Shown: in pieces, positions 49,457 to 62,800 of the stretch | Layout of the letters: every line of letters starts with the position of its first letter | How positions within the stretch are numbered: the stretch's first letter is position 1 | From: Baylisascaris procyonis | Taxonomy: Eukaryota; Nematoda; Chromadorea; Rhabditida; Ascarididae | Assembly (NCBI GenBank): GCA_037389465.1 | Contig: JAZARR010000074.1 | Location: forward strand, 4,464,501 to 4,528,500 | Direction of reading: 5' to 3' | DNA length: 64,000 nt | Notes under the pieces: model-generated | Database searches by the model: none | Seen by the model: the letters and a program-made list of their open reading frames with translations, nothing else | What the model was told of the DNA's origin: nothing | Program-made: the position numbers and the translations under genes

Positions 49457-52400
49457 TCAGACAGTGAATAGTACTGTAAACTACGTACATAATAATGCAG
49501 TTATACCGCCAATTTCTTTGACTCATGTGAGGTTGCATTGCGACCCTCCCCTCCTTTCCCATCCCGTTCCTTTCTCAAACCTGCAGTATTGTCAAAAACA
49601 CAACCACGCTTCTTTGCACTGGAATCATTCCCCAAATTCACGAGTGCCTTTATGATGTGTAGAGTAGGTTTTTATTTTCAGATTATTCTGCATATTTTAG
49701 AATCACTGCATTATGAAATTGTCGATTTTCGAGTTGATCGTTGTTGATGAGATGCTAAATTTTTGGTTTATTCTTGGATAATCGATGTGCTAATCAGTGG
49801 ACAAACATAGACAAACGTTTCATACAAAACTTAGAATTTATTTTCAAAGAATTTTGCAAATTAAGAGTTGTATGAATTTCAGAGGCAGACGTGGAGAGCG
49901 GTGTTTGGTGGATTTCCATCTTAAATTACGACCCAACATCGGTCTAGTTGGGTTCCCGAATGCGGGCAAATCGACCATCATGAAAGCTCTTATTCCCAAG
50001 AAAACGGTGCTTATAAGATTCCGTTGCACATTTTATATGTGAATGAACTTTTGTTGTCTCTCAAATAAGGTAGAGAGCACATTAACGCCAAAATTAAAAC
50101 CGCATCGCCGAGAATGAATAAGTGATACTAAATGTCGAAGGAAAGTATAGTACAGTTCAGCGATCCGTTAAACTTTAGACGATTGTAATTCGGCATTCGA
50201 ATAAGAAATTATACTACAAAAACTTTCGCTGGAAATATTGAATCCTTTCCCGTAATAAAATTCGTGGAAGAGAGTAGGGGATGGAAGGTGACACCATTGT
50301 GTTCATTTAGGAGTTGGTGTGAAGAGCTGAAACTGTTGAGCCGGTTCAATATCATCTGTTTACGTTTCCATGGAAAGTGGATTGCGGACGAGGAGGGGAA
50401 GGAAGGAGAAGGGAATAAGATCAACGAGTTTTATTTCTGTAAGAATTCGGGGTGGTTAGCATGGGAAGCCTACACTATTGAATAGTATCCTAAATAAGAT
50501 AAGGTTTTTAAGGGAGGTTTCTAGAGATCTTGCAATGAAAAGGAGACTGACATCGTCACAATGCTTTTATTTTATTTCAAATACAAGCATCAATATTGTT
50601 CCTTTTGGACAATTTCATAGTACGATATTCTGGGATGCTTCCAGTTAAACGCAAATTCAAGTAGGCTTTTTTTTCGATGAGGATCACTCCATTGCACGAA
50701 CCTCTAAGCTCAATTTTGATTTCTTTTAAACATTTATGAAGGCGATTCGGCTATCATAAGCTAAATAGTGTATCGTTGCTATTGTTTCTGCGATATGTTA
50801 TTGTGTTTTTGTGTGTATTTGATCATTGATTTAAAGCGCAATCGCTATTCTAGATCAAAATAGCTAGCTATCCATTCACAACAAGAAAACCACAATTATG
50901 CTATGTACGTGATTTCGATGGCACGACGAACGTTGACAACGTTGATGAATTTAGTTTATCGATTGTTGATCTTCCAGGTAATTTTTACCCATTTATGTAG
51001 GTAATTTTTAATCATTTATGTAGGTAATTTCAACTTATGTGCCCATTCATTTATCTCGCTTCAACATCTCAATATCCCTTAGAAACAAAAGAAGTGGAAA
51101 AAGAAATAGAAATTTCCTTGCATAGAGATGAGGTTTTTTTTACCTTCTTCACGATGACCTGTACCTTATTTTTCATCTTCTACACAAGAGCTTTTATGTA
51201 ACCTTTCTTTTGGAGTTTGGGTACTTCCCATTAGTCTTATCTACTGTAAAATGTCACGAAATAAACTAAGGGAATATAAAAATGCTAAGGTGCCTTCTCA
51301 AGAAAGTAAACAGTTTTACTTCGTAAGACCCAGGAAACTAAGAAAGATTCTTTATTGACAGATGAATTGCTGACTGATTGTAGTACGAGTTGTGATAAAG
51401 CACAAAGTGAAATGTTATTACATAACATTTACATTAAAGAGGTGATCATATTGTTGTTATATATAACACGAGGCATTTCATTAATCATAACACAAATTGT
51501 ATTTTTTTCTTATATGTATTAAAAATCAAGCAATACAATTAAGAAAATTTTTGAATAAAAGTGATAATTTTTTTTCTACAAAATCATTTGTGTTATAATT
51601 TTAGCGCATATTTGTTTAATTTAGGTATCATAGAAGGAGCAAGTTTGAATCGTGGTAGGGGTATCGCATTTTTGAAACATCTCGACTATAGTGATATTCT
51701 TTTAATGGTTGTCGATATCAATGGCTTCAAATTGAGCGCATCGCCTAATGAACCATTCAGGTGTGTTCGTTGCTATTTGATCTACCTGAATCCAGTAATT
51801 ACTCTCCATGGTATGAATAAATATGAAGGATTGATTTGCATAATATTATATGTTATGACAAGGAGTATGAATGTCCTGTATTCACTTTAATATTCCATGA
51901 TCGTTTCTTTTCCTGCTCATGTTATACAATATGAGAACGATTCATATTAGCTTAATGTTCAAATGAACAGATCTTTTATAATAATTAGATGGATCTGTAA
52001 TATAATTTCTTTATATAACTAATCTTAAATACGATCAAATATGGGCGTTTTTCACTTCAAGAAAAGTAGAATGTTTTTGAGTTATAAGCCGAATGAAGTC
52101 CGGCTGTGACTGAGAATAATAATTGAATATTTTTGATGATTAATGAAAACTTGTTCGCAAACCGGGAATAAATTTTCATTGATCATCAAAAAACATTTAA
52201 TCATCACTTCAATAAAAATGCGAAAATTAAAATTGCTAACAATTTAATAAAGATTTTTTTTCATATGCTATAGTTCATTATGAGATTATTGAGTGCTAAG
52301 TTTGTGATTTTTTTTATTTTTAATGCATTATTTATTTATCTATTAACTTAGAAATATTGCCATTAATTATTTAATAAACAAATTGCATTATATTGAATAA

Positions 52401-54147
52401 GTTTTTCTCGCAAATATTCTCTTCAGTATAATCGAGATGAATATATCATCTAAGATAACAGAGAAATTTTCATTGTTTATGAAATAATTGCACGAAGAAT
52501 TCAAATAAACGTTCAATAGAAAAGATGAAATAAAATTTTATAAACATCTGCTAAAGTATTGTTTTATTCGGAAAAGCAAAACAACGTTCGGACATATTAT
52601 CAGTAATATATAGTGCATTTACATTTCAACTATAAATTGAAGAAGATAATTCGATGTATTGTTATGTGAATAATAAAACCGACCCTAGGTCCATACCAAC
52701 CAAATCACATTACCAGGCTAGAAATTTTCGAAAATCATAGGGATTTCATAGACTGAAGTTCGACTTGATTCTTTGTCGTAAAATTGTGTTCGATTTTTCC
52801 GACAGCCGATTGGTAGAAATATTTCAATTTCCCACCTCTCCATAGTTGACGTGCGCATCGATTTCACCTTTCTAGAACATTTTGCAGTACAAACAGTGTT
52901 CTGTATAGTTTTCAATTTCACGTTATATCAGTATCTGCTTCCGGCTAGTATCGTTAATGCATCTACTACAGTTTTTAAGCTGCGATTGAATTGTTTCAAT
53001 CTACTGATATTGCTGCTTTTTCATATTAATTTCACTCGTTTATATTTTATTTTTCCGGGAGATACTCCTTGGTGTTCATATTCACATACTTTTGTGTGTT
53101 TTCCCATTCTCAAAACTTTGAAATAAATAAATAAATAAATAGATAAGCTAAAGGATGAATTGTAACCTAAGGAAACATTTCAGAAGTGCACTAGAGACTG
53201 TAGCATTGTTGAATATCGAATTGGAACGATATGACCCGCATTTGGTGAGAAAACCGACTATACTTGCAATCAACAAAATCGATTTACCAAATGGAGAAAA
53301 TGTGCGTTTTTTTTTAAATTTAAATTTAATTTGAATTTTAATTTTTATTTTAATCAAAATTTTTGCATTCTGATGTTTTTATCAATGTAATTTATGTTGT
53401 GAAAGTTTGCACTATGTTGAAGATTTTAAACGATGTTGCATTTTTTTAAATGAAATTCGTAAATGTCGTTTAATTATTTCTAAAAAAAGTCATATTCGAT
53501 AATAGTATCATTTGTTTAATACGGAGATTTTATTTTTTTTTCCACAAAACTATATATTCATAAAAATTGTAGTCACAGAAATATTTCAGTGATATGTTCG
53601 ACTATCGAAAAAAATCTTCCAAAGTGATTCATTGACCGAATAATTTTTATTTATATCGATAAAGAAAAATACACATTGCTGATTGCATATTTGATGCTAA
53701 CTAATGAAGATATCTTCAATTGATTCCCTTGTGAATGATTTTCTGAAAATTTTTGTCAGAATTTCTGCTTTTTTTGAATTTTTTTTTTTGTTAAAATATT
53801 TTTGTACAATTTGAATGATAGTAATCGTTTTTTAACTTTAAAAAAAACAGTAATTAATTTTAGAAGGCGGCTGAATTAATCGACATATTACGACGTTCAG
53901 AATGGAGCACATCAGTGAATGAAGATATGCGACCGCAAAGACCTTTATTATTCGATGCGTTGATTCCAACGGCGGCGAAACATGGTGAAATCGGTGATTT
54001 GAAGAATACTCTTCGAAGAATATATGCATTCCTACATCAACTAAGTGATCCCATGGAAAAAGCGCCTTCATTATGTAAAGATATTAGGTTGGTATAATAT
54101 TTGTAAATAACCCAATTTGTATAAAATTGTTCGAATGGATTTTATCG

Positions 54148-54199
<52 letters not shown>

Positions 54200-54884
54200 T
54201 AAATGCGTTAATTTGCATTGAATTTTGCTTCTTTGTATGCTCCATTTGCCTATTTTTTCAATTCCTTTTTGGTTGGAATTTTGTGATGAATGTTCGTCTT
54301 TGGTAAGTTTGAGTCCATCCTTGTAGTGCCCACGTTTGATCTTTTTTTATAAGACGAATAAAATTAACAAAAACGAAATATTATAAGTGCAATAATTTAT
54401 ATTCGATAAAACAAGGTAGGTATTTGTTTCGTATTAGGCACGATTGGTAGATTTCGCACAATGTTTTTGAAATATTATCAATAGTTCCCTCGTACGCAAG
54501 CTTGAATAAAAAGTTTTCAATTATATCGGAGTTATACTACGTTTGTTTATATCAATTTTTAACTATTATGGGCGGGCATGTTTGTTAAGTGCGGTCAGTA
54601 TGATGGCTTTTTAATTTGCATATGTAATCGTGCAAACGTTCGTTTGTGCTTTTTTGCATAATTCAAATCCGTTCAAGTCATTGTTATCCATATATAAATT
54701 ATTCGATTGTATTGGATCACAAACAACTGGTTTATATCGCGAAAGGAGGATTCCTGGGAACTTCGAGTGGGTCGGTGATTTCTTATAACGATTTAAACTG
54801 TTTTCATTATTTTCTAGCGATGTCGAATTCATTGTTGACGTTGTAGTGGAAATTGCGAAAATTCGCGAAACGCATCAAAAGTAA
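47368..54884 (+). CDS. GTPBP10: GTPBP10 (Obg-family GTPase)
   Basis: Exons: 47368-47507, 47912-48077, 48741-48874, 49883-50006, 50854-50977, 51625-51760, 53184-53301, 53864-54087, 54818-54884; 1233 nt, 410 aa, all phases agreeing. Obg-family GTPases assist large ribosomal subunit assembly; animal GTPBP10 acts on the mitochondrial ribosome. The basic, Ser/Arg-rich N terminus ([16 protein letters not shown]) looks like a mitochondrial targeting peptide. The Gly-rich Obg fold follows ([13 protein letters not shown], then [13 protein letters not shown], then LHVPVGVE). G-domain motifs are complete: P-loop GFPNAGKST (170-178), [11 protein letters not shown] switch I, DLPGIIEGA (from 227) and NKID (305-308). 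The [16 protein letters not shown] switch and the FLKH segment are the GTPBP10 rather than GTPBP5 style. Length is close to the mammalian protein (387 aa). Intron 4 has an unusual gtgctt donor and intron 5 a duplicated donor. Confidence 0.96.
49403..49454. repeat. (AT)n microsatellite
   Basis: About 26 uninterrupted AT dinucleotides in intron 3 of the GTPBP10 gene. Confidence 0.98.
50978..51030 (+). repeat. 23-bp duplication of a splice donor
   Basis: The unit gtaatttttacccatttatg plus tag (50978-51000) is repeated at 51001-51023 and started again at 51024. Each copy begins gtaatt, so three tandem donor-like sites follow the coding exon that ends at 50977. Confidence 0.95.
54150..54195. repeat. 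(AT)n microsatellite
   Basis: About 23 AT dinucleotides in the last intron of the GTPBP10 gene, the second such run in this gene. Confidence 0.98.
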
Positions 54885-55167
54885 CTCAACGAACTAACAT
54901 TTGTCGCCTGAAGTTGCCAACGTGACATCAAAAGACGCCGATCCACGTAAGACTTCCAACGTGAAGTCATCATTGCCATCGCCTATGACACCGTTAGTCG
55001 CTGTTTCTCAACACAGGCGCTTCAGGTGAAGCAATAGATGTAATGGATGGATAACGCTAATGCGGATTAATTAATGTGGTAATTTACATATGCAACGTTG
55101 AAGATATTTATTTTTGGTCATTGTTTGCCGTAAATCTGTATACTTCGGTGTTACCCGTTGAAGAGGT

Positions 55168-55242
55168 TGTTTACATCGGCTTGTTTACTTGTTTACCTTG
55201 TTTACTTGTTTACTTCGTTTACCTTGTTTACTTGTTTACAAC
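55168..55242. repeat. Degenerate GTTTACTT tandem array
   Basis: Eight or nine close copies of gtttac with variable 2-4 bp spacers (ttgtttacttgtttacc, cgtttaccttgtttac) in a 75-bp tract. Confidence 0.85.
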
Positions 55243-55876
55243 TCATTTACATCGAGTGATTCGCTTCGTGCAATAATATTTGCTACGATATTCGAGACCT
55301 GCAATTAAAGAGTTGAATGAATAATGTTTTCAATTGTTATCAGATGAATGCTTTGTTCGGGTTATAAGCGGCGATCAAACAGCTGTCATCTCCATGTACA
55401 TGGCTTTTTCCAAGTAGAAGAATATTCTTCGCGATTGTTGAATTTTTATGCTGAAGTATTTGGTTGATTAATCGCTAAGTCGATAAATTATATGGTAGAG
55501 TCGAGAGAAATTAGCAGTATACAGTATGCCTGTCGTATGGTAACTTTCGTGACGGAACTCATTGTTACGTCTGCTGCTCATGTGGGATCGATCGCGAAGT
55601 TTTATTAACCCATAATTCCACGTTATTGAAACGATGTAATGAGTTTAGTGGCCATTGCGTTGAAGTACACATCGGATTATTCAGCTGCAATAGCTGAAGA
55701 CTCGAATAAATCAGCTCTCAAATGATGACTAGCTTACGGTTCAATTCTGGGATTAAACCGTGTCAAATTCTCAACATTATGAGAGGTGTGTCGCATAACA
55801 GCATCGTTGATCGTAGTTCTATAAAGGGATAAAGCTTGATCCTTGCGTGGCGCTGCTGAAGATCGGATGCTTAGTT

Positions 55877-55893
55877 GGGGGGGGGGGGGGGGG
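55877..55893 (+). repeat. Run of 17 guanines
   Basis: An uninterrupted G17 tract in AT-rich spacer. Long enough to form a G-quadruplex or to reflect polymerase slippage or assembly uncertainty. Confidence 0.95.
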
Positions 55894-56821
55894 CACCTTT
55901 TCAATGAAAGATGGAACGAAAGGAATTTCCCAAAGGAATGGTTCATACGAGGAGAAGCTTTTTTCAAAGATTAGATTAAGTGGTCTAGCACTAGATCGAG
56001 CTGTGTACATTGTTGAAAGAAAAAAAAAAAGAAGAGCGAATATACTAACAAGAGTAGATAACATTTTGCCGATCATAGACATCTTCGCATTCGTTATATG
56101 TTGAGTCTGCATCTCTTCATTGCGTTACTGAAATTTCTTACTGCGAAAACAATCATCGTCCACCTTGAAGCTGCTAATAATCGATTTAGATTGCTTCATT
56201 ATCGTTTACTAGTTCATTTTCGCACTCAATAGACCCTCAGAACGTCTAGTTCTGGCCTTTTCCACATATATATTCCCTAATAACGGCATTAATGCAGCAT
56301 TTATGGTATTTATTTATGGAATTGTGCAATAACATTTTATGTATATTAGATTTTAAATGTGATCACTTAATTCCTTCTTTATCGCTAACGTTTTTTTTTT
56401 TCTGGAAATGTTATATGTGTTCGCCATATCTAGCAATTTTTCAACTAAATTTCAATAAAATCTGACACAGGATTCGCTTACCCGAATGGGTCTAAGTTGG
56501 ATTCCTGTTTTGTATTATGCTTACCTTTAGTCATTCAGTTGGACCGATAACCTCCTGTAGCTAGCTCTACGCAAGATTCTAAAGAGCGCCGGAATGTTGG
56601 ACTCCAGAAGGGAAGCTTTGATGTGTATGCTCCTAACAAACACTTCTAAGGCATAATACTTCTGCCAGAATTGAAACCTCATGTAGACCCACTAGATTCG
56701 TCGATTGTAGAATCGATTCTGGTGCAAAGCTAATGAAAATCTAGATTTCCATGAAAGTTTTTGATTTGCAACGTATTCAGATAAATGTGTCGTTGTTTAG
56801 GCTACTCAATTAAACACTGAA

Positions 56822-56831
56822 TTTCTTTCAG
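56822..56831 (+). promoter_or_regulatory. Probable trans-splice acceptor of the F-box gene
   Basis: tttctttcag at 56822-56831 lies 42 nt before the first in-frame ATG (56874). An in-frame TAA between them (56835-56837) shows the region is 5' UTR, so the acceptor either receives a spliced leader or closes a 5' UTR intron. Confidence 0.55.
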
Positions 56832-56873
56832 ATCTAAGAAATATCGGTGTTATGCAAAGAAACAGATAAACTA

Positions 56874-59800
56874 ATGTTCGATACGAGAAACGGCCGATCC
56901 GGAGAGGGAGGAGAGGTGTGTAAATCAGCATTGTGCAGCACTGCATCGACTTCATCCGAGGCTACACTTCCGGCCGATGCGGCTTTAATATGCGCGAAAA
57001 AGAAGAAAACGAATGGAGTGAATTGTTTCTCTGTCAGTGATTGCTTCGGTTCCGATGATGGTGTACAGGTATTGTTTGGAATATTTTTATAATTGATACT
57101 TGAAGCGGACGTTTCTTTTCATATTATCTCATATTAAAATCAAAAATTTGCAAGTTCAGTGTGTTTCGTCCTGGTCAGATGCGCCCTAACTGATGGAAAA
57201 CAACGCCAGAGGAGTTGTGACGACATGCGGTTTTATAACCCTTTCACCTGTCGAATAACTTTCCGAAGGAAGCATATTAAATCCAATCAGTTTAACACGC
57301 AGACCTTTCTTTCCGCTTCATATATCTATTTTTTTTCGAAGTTAATGAATGCACAAGAAATATAATATAAGGGATTATCCTATTGCCTATGTTATACTTA
57401 ACAGATTCCATATCTCTAACTTTAATGGCTTCACAATCGAACGTATTAATGAAAATGCAGCTGCTCAGAAAAAAAAAATGCAGAAAAGCAAAATTATATC
57501 GATAAACGGCTTGTAAAATCAATTGTTTTTCATGAAAGTGCATTAGATTGTAATGAAATTTATTGAATAATGAATACTATGATGATTTATGCATTAAGAA
57601 ATGTTGTTTCCCATTTTATGCGTTCTCAATGAGGTTATTATTCTCAGATATTCCGGAATATGCTCAAGAAAGCGGATGCAGAAGAGAGAAATGCTTTATT
57701 ATACGAACTTTTGGTTAGCTGATTTGCTTATTATTTTCGAATATGAAGAGTTCTATTCGTCTATTTATGTAAATCTCACAATACGTTATGATTTGATCAG
57801 CTTTGCGATCCGATTTGTTAATCTGCGTAGGAATTGATGTCGATGCATTTAGACAGTTATAGGAAATGACACACCAATAAACCTAGTATTGCAACTAATG
57901 CATAAATGAATAGCATACTTATTAGATCTTTTCGAAAATTTTAGGCGGAAATTTATAGTTTCATTTCGTTTAAAAAATGACTTTTATGAATGATAGAAAT
58001 CTTTCCTTCGAAATGGTTAGTTTCTCACGCTTCATCGGCATTTCAAGGTGAGTTTCAACGAGAAAAAACGGCCTTTTATCTCATCGAATTGTTTTTTTTT
58101 ATCTAGCATGGTCTTAAAATACGTTGTTAACTGAGTTAACGGCAGTTTTGGATAATCTACTGAGTTCCTGTTGGTGAGGCAGTGGCTAACGAAATGAGTA
58201 GCAATGTTTTCTTGAATAGTGGCATGGTATGAGAGCTGTCGTTTAGATTAATTACTTTTGAAAGGTATATTTTGTTGCTTTCTTGAATAGTTTAGATTAA
58301 CAGCACTTGGCGTGATTAATCTTTATCAAGGCACAATATTTTCTATATTACTGCACTAACTACCATTTTATGCGTGGGGATAGGATCGAAATCATTTGTT
58401 GATTAAATATTAGTATTGTGATGTTTCGTTCTTAGATTTAGCACATTTTTGCAGATATAAACCGCTTGTTGGCTTTCAACTTTATGTGGGAAGCATTTTT
58501 TTTTTTTTTGTTCTTTAATTCAGCTTAAATTAACTGCGTTATTGAGTGGATTTTTATTTTTATTTTCATCAAATTTTTTATTTTATAGATATCATGTGAT
58601 GCATCAAATCTTGAATATGCGGCATCTTTATTAGAGGATGTTCAACGTAAACGAAATGCGTTTTGCAAAGCGGATCCATTCACATCATTGCCCACACCTG
58701 TTGCTCTCAAAATCCTTCATTTACTTGATCCAAGTAAGTTGTTATAAATATATGTTGGTAGATTTGCTTCATGCTATAACGTCTAAATCCATCGAATAAA
58801 TGTTTCATCTCTCAAAGTTGCTTATTCATTAAGAAGTTTGTTGATGTTATTTGTGAATATTAAAGCTATTTCATTGGAAATGGTGATTTCGAGAACCAGT
58901 TTATACATATGGACTCATGAATTCATGGCTTGGCTCATTATTAACTCGGAGTTTAAAAAAATGATTCGGCGTTCAAGAATGATTCGGGATTCAGAAATGA
59001 CTTAATGTTCTAAATGGCGATGAATGCAGTAGATTGTCCGGGATGACCGAGAAAATAACATGATTGTTTAAATTCAGTCGGCTTTTGCAAATTCAATTAC
59101 AATTGTTTAAAAAAAAAATACAATTTTTTTCAATCCAATTACAATTGTTCAATGAATTCAGTGAATGCTTATGGGAGTTGCAGCATTTTAATGATTGAAT
59201 GCCTCATATCCTCTTTCATTATTATTTATTCTCGATGAATCAGCCATAGTAGAGAGGAGTTGCAGGATCACTCTGTAAGTGTATGTGCGTTTGTCGTGCA
59301 TGGAGGACGTTATGCGGTGAGCCATGTCTATGGAAGAGTCTATGTGCGTTGCCACGTTCGTTTAGAATGTGTTCATTGGAAGCAGAACGACAACAGTTGC
59401 AAAGGTATACGATAGCCGATGGTACTGTACTTTGGAGGGATGCGTTCGCTGAAAGATATAGACTGTGGTGCAATTGGCATGCGGGCAGATGTGTCATACG
59501 AACGTTCGAAGGACATACTCAGGGTTTGTCAATACGTTCTTGAAGTATTTTTGCCTGCGCAATGATAACCGGAGCCTTCCTCTTCATTCCTATAAACATA
59601 TTTGTGAGTGAATAATGCAGAGTTTGAGATTGCATTTGATATTGCTTCTGAAGAAAAGAAGAGGAGTCTTAGATATATGAATTGGGAACGTCGTTTGTGG
59701 CCGTGATCTTCTCGCTTTTATTTTTCTTTGTTTTCTGTTCACCAACAATCCACATCTCTCAGTTTTGACGTTTTTGGAGTCAAAAAATTTTTTTATCAAC

Positions 59801-62800
59801 TCCAAAAAAAAAGTTTCATCAACTCCAAAACGTTACAAACGCATATTTGATATTTTCATTTGCACAAAATAGCACCATCAAATTTCATTTCAATTGATCA
59901 GCATTACTGAACCAAAATAAATATCAACACAAGAAACCGAAACGCATTTATAGCAGCTGATCGCAAATTTGAATACTATCAAAGGTTTCATTGCCAAAAT
60001 TGTTATTGTCGTATCATCTGGACGGTTTGTTTTGCCTTATAGTCCGGGTTTATAGGGCTTATGCGCTGATTCTGCCATTCCATGTCTCCATTGTTAGTTT
60101 GCATCAATTAAAATGCGGTTGTTTCATAACAAAGAACTTCAGGTATATCATGCGTGCAATTCGACGATGAGCGAATAGTATCGGGCAGTAGTGATAATAC
60201 GATTCGGTTGTGGGACATTAAGAACGGCGCAGTACCTGGATTAGGTACTATGACTCTTACTGGGCACTCGGATACGGTCAGATGTTTGCATCTTAATGGC
60301 AGTCGACTGGCCTCAGGCTCTAATGATTTCACTATTAAGGTATGGAGATTTGTTGTATGTTTCTGCGTTTGTTACTTTCAACCAATGCTAGACCTATTGG
60401 TTACTGATGCACGTAAATGGGGGCAGATTGGAACCATGAGGGGTGCATCGAGGCGATGAGCTGAGTGGTTTAATCTCTCAATAGAAGATAGAGTCTTCAG
60501 CGTTGAAAGAAAGGATGTACTACGGTGCAGGACATAGCAGTTAAGAAGGAATGTTTAACTATGCAACGCGTTAACCATTGTTTCGATGATATTCCATCGT
60601 GATATCGTTGATATGCTTCATGTTATTTGTGTTTAAGAAGCTTTAGGCATATCTGAAGTATTGTTCCAGAGGCAGTTCTCACTCTTGTAGGTTGTAGGTT
60701 AATAAGTTAATAAATGTGTATTTGCATCAGGTTTGGGATCTGGCTGTGAACACAACTTGGTCATCTATAGCGTGTAGGCAAACGATGGTGGGACATACGA
60801 ATTTTGTACGATGCCTTCAGGTTTGTTTACCCGTTTATTAGCCTCATCATTCACTGCCATAATATCTACATCAGACCATTGGATGTTTCGTTGTGCTGTT
60901 AACGTTTGCAAAAAAAGTGGGCTTTTCTCTGTGGGTGCTACAGTGTTCATCGAGTGGGATGTGAAAGATGAACGTTCTTCTCGATATTAGATTGGATAGT
61001 CAAATGTTATATTGCGAATTGAATTCCCTTTCAGTTCCTATTTTTGTCCAATTCTCATGTGACTACTTGATGTAATTTTTTCAACGGCGACGATTTTTCT
61101 CTCTCCGTTGTTTAAACGTCGATTTTAAATATCGGCTTTGCTTATCACTGTTATGTATGAAGCGAATGCTGTTCACATTCGCATCGTGTCCCTTTTGGTG
61201 TACATATCTTTGAGTGCTCGTGAACAAACTCTCCTTCTCCCATACCACCTCGCTCTCTCATCTGAGCCTTCGAGAAAGAGTTTGTCATTACTTGTAATTT
61301 GAAGTTAAAAATTGAAGTCTTGACGTGGGAAGATGATGTTTAGTGGGTTTCCTGCTTAGCTTTACTCATATAGCTTTGGTCTTATTTATTTCTTCCGGCA
61401 TCGTGCACTTGTAAAAATAGAGTTATATATGGAACAGTCAGCTTTTTCCAAGATTTCTGCCTGAATTATGCAAGTTGACGAGTTACTGTTGTAACCCATC
61501 TGCATCGCATGTATTGCATGCTTGGCAGCGTCACCCATCAGTAATAGCTTTGATGTGCTGAAATTGAGGGTTTTATACAGTTCTGAAGATTCGATGAATT
61601 TGAAATTGTTCTCAATTGCAACCGATTTGATTGTAATTTCTTTTATGTTTTCATCCTCGTATCCGCTCTTCTATATTGTTTTCTTCGTTCATTGATTCGT
61701 TGATATTTAGATGGATGAAGAACGTTTAGTAAGTGGTTCTTATGACTGCTTGCTAAAGATGTGGTCCGTTGAAACTGGCGGTTGCACAAGGACGCTTGGG
61801 TTAGCACATTTTTTTACCACTTAATAAATCTGTCATTCTTGATTTCCTTCCACTAAATCCCCAGTAAAAATAGACTTTCCAGCTTATTCTCCCAGCCATA
61901 TCCTTCCCCCTCTCTTTGCCGCATCTCCTCATCAGCCTGCAAGTGACGGCATCTGGGCCACTTTGCATTTTAGTATCGGGATCGTGCTTCTCTTAGCCTC
62001 GGAGTTAAAAATATGTACCCCGGAGTCATGATTGGGTTTCTGTGGTGTTCATAAAAACCTTAAAATACGCATAATTTGTTTTTAATTTATTTGTTGAGAA
62101 TGGTTTATTTTCTTTTTTATGAATCACATCTCAAAAATTGCCAATTGAAATGCAAATGTGCAACCGTTATTGGAAGTTTAGCGATCGGGAGTTTATTTGT
62201 TGCTTTATCCATTCGATCCACTATATCCATCTCTAAGGAATGATTATTTATTCTATTTTCAGTGGTCACAATGGTGCTGTATTGTGTTTGCAATCTGATG
62301 GTGCAACGTTATTTTCTGGTTCAGCAGATTTTTCTATTAAAGTAAATGTTATCTTAACAAGGATTTTTCTTTATCTTATGATAATGAAGGCATAGAACAA
62401 TCTTTCCTAAAAAAATAAATAAATAAAAATAAATAAATAAATAAATATGAACAATGAATTGTAAAGATCATAGAAAATGCTGGGGTGCATCCTTTCGAAA
62501 GTGGACGGGAAGTATTCGCTATAAGCATTTATCTTACTTCCCAAGTAAAAGCATCGTCAATTCTAAAGCCATATTACCATTTTTCATCGAATACTCTCGC
62601 TTTTTATGTGATTAGTTAGAAGTGGCCAAGACTGAAAGTTTTAATGAAGGATCGATCAGCAAGGTAATTTTTATGGGTGTATATTTGTGGCTACTACCTA
62701 GTAGATTTTGTTTCCATTAGCTTTATGCACATTTCATATCATTTGTCTGGTGGTGTCTGTCGGAAGTTACGAATACACTCAGCACTTGACATACCACAAC

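Larger units (their letters stand above)
54885..56831. other. Intergenic region between GTPBP10 and the F-box gene
   Basis: It contains a degenerate GTTTAC-based array at about 55168-55242 (units such as cttgtttacttgtttac) and a run of 17 G at 55877-55893. No exon was found on either strand. The G run sits in an 85-codon plus-strand frame (55847-56104) that I do not regard as coding. Confidence 0.65.

Noticed and set aside
55847..56112. ORFs around the G run
   Set aside because: Gly- or Pro-run-containing frames are created by the homopolymer itself; no splice context or homology.
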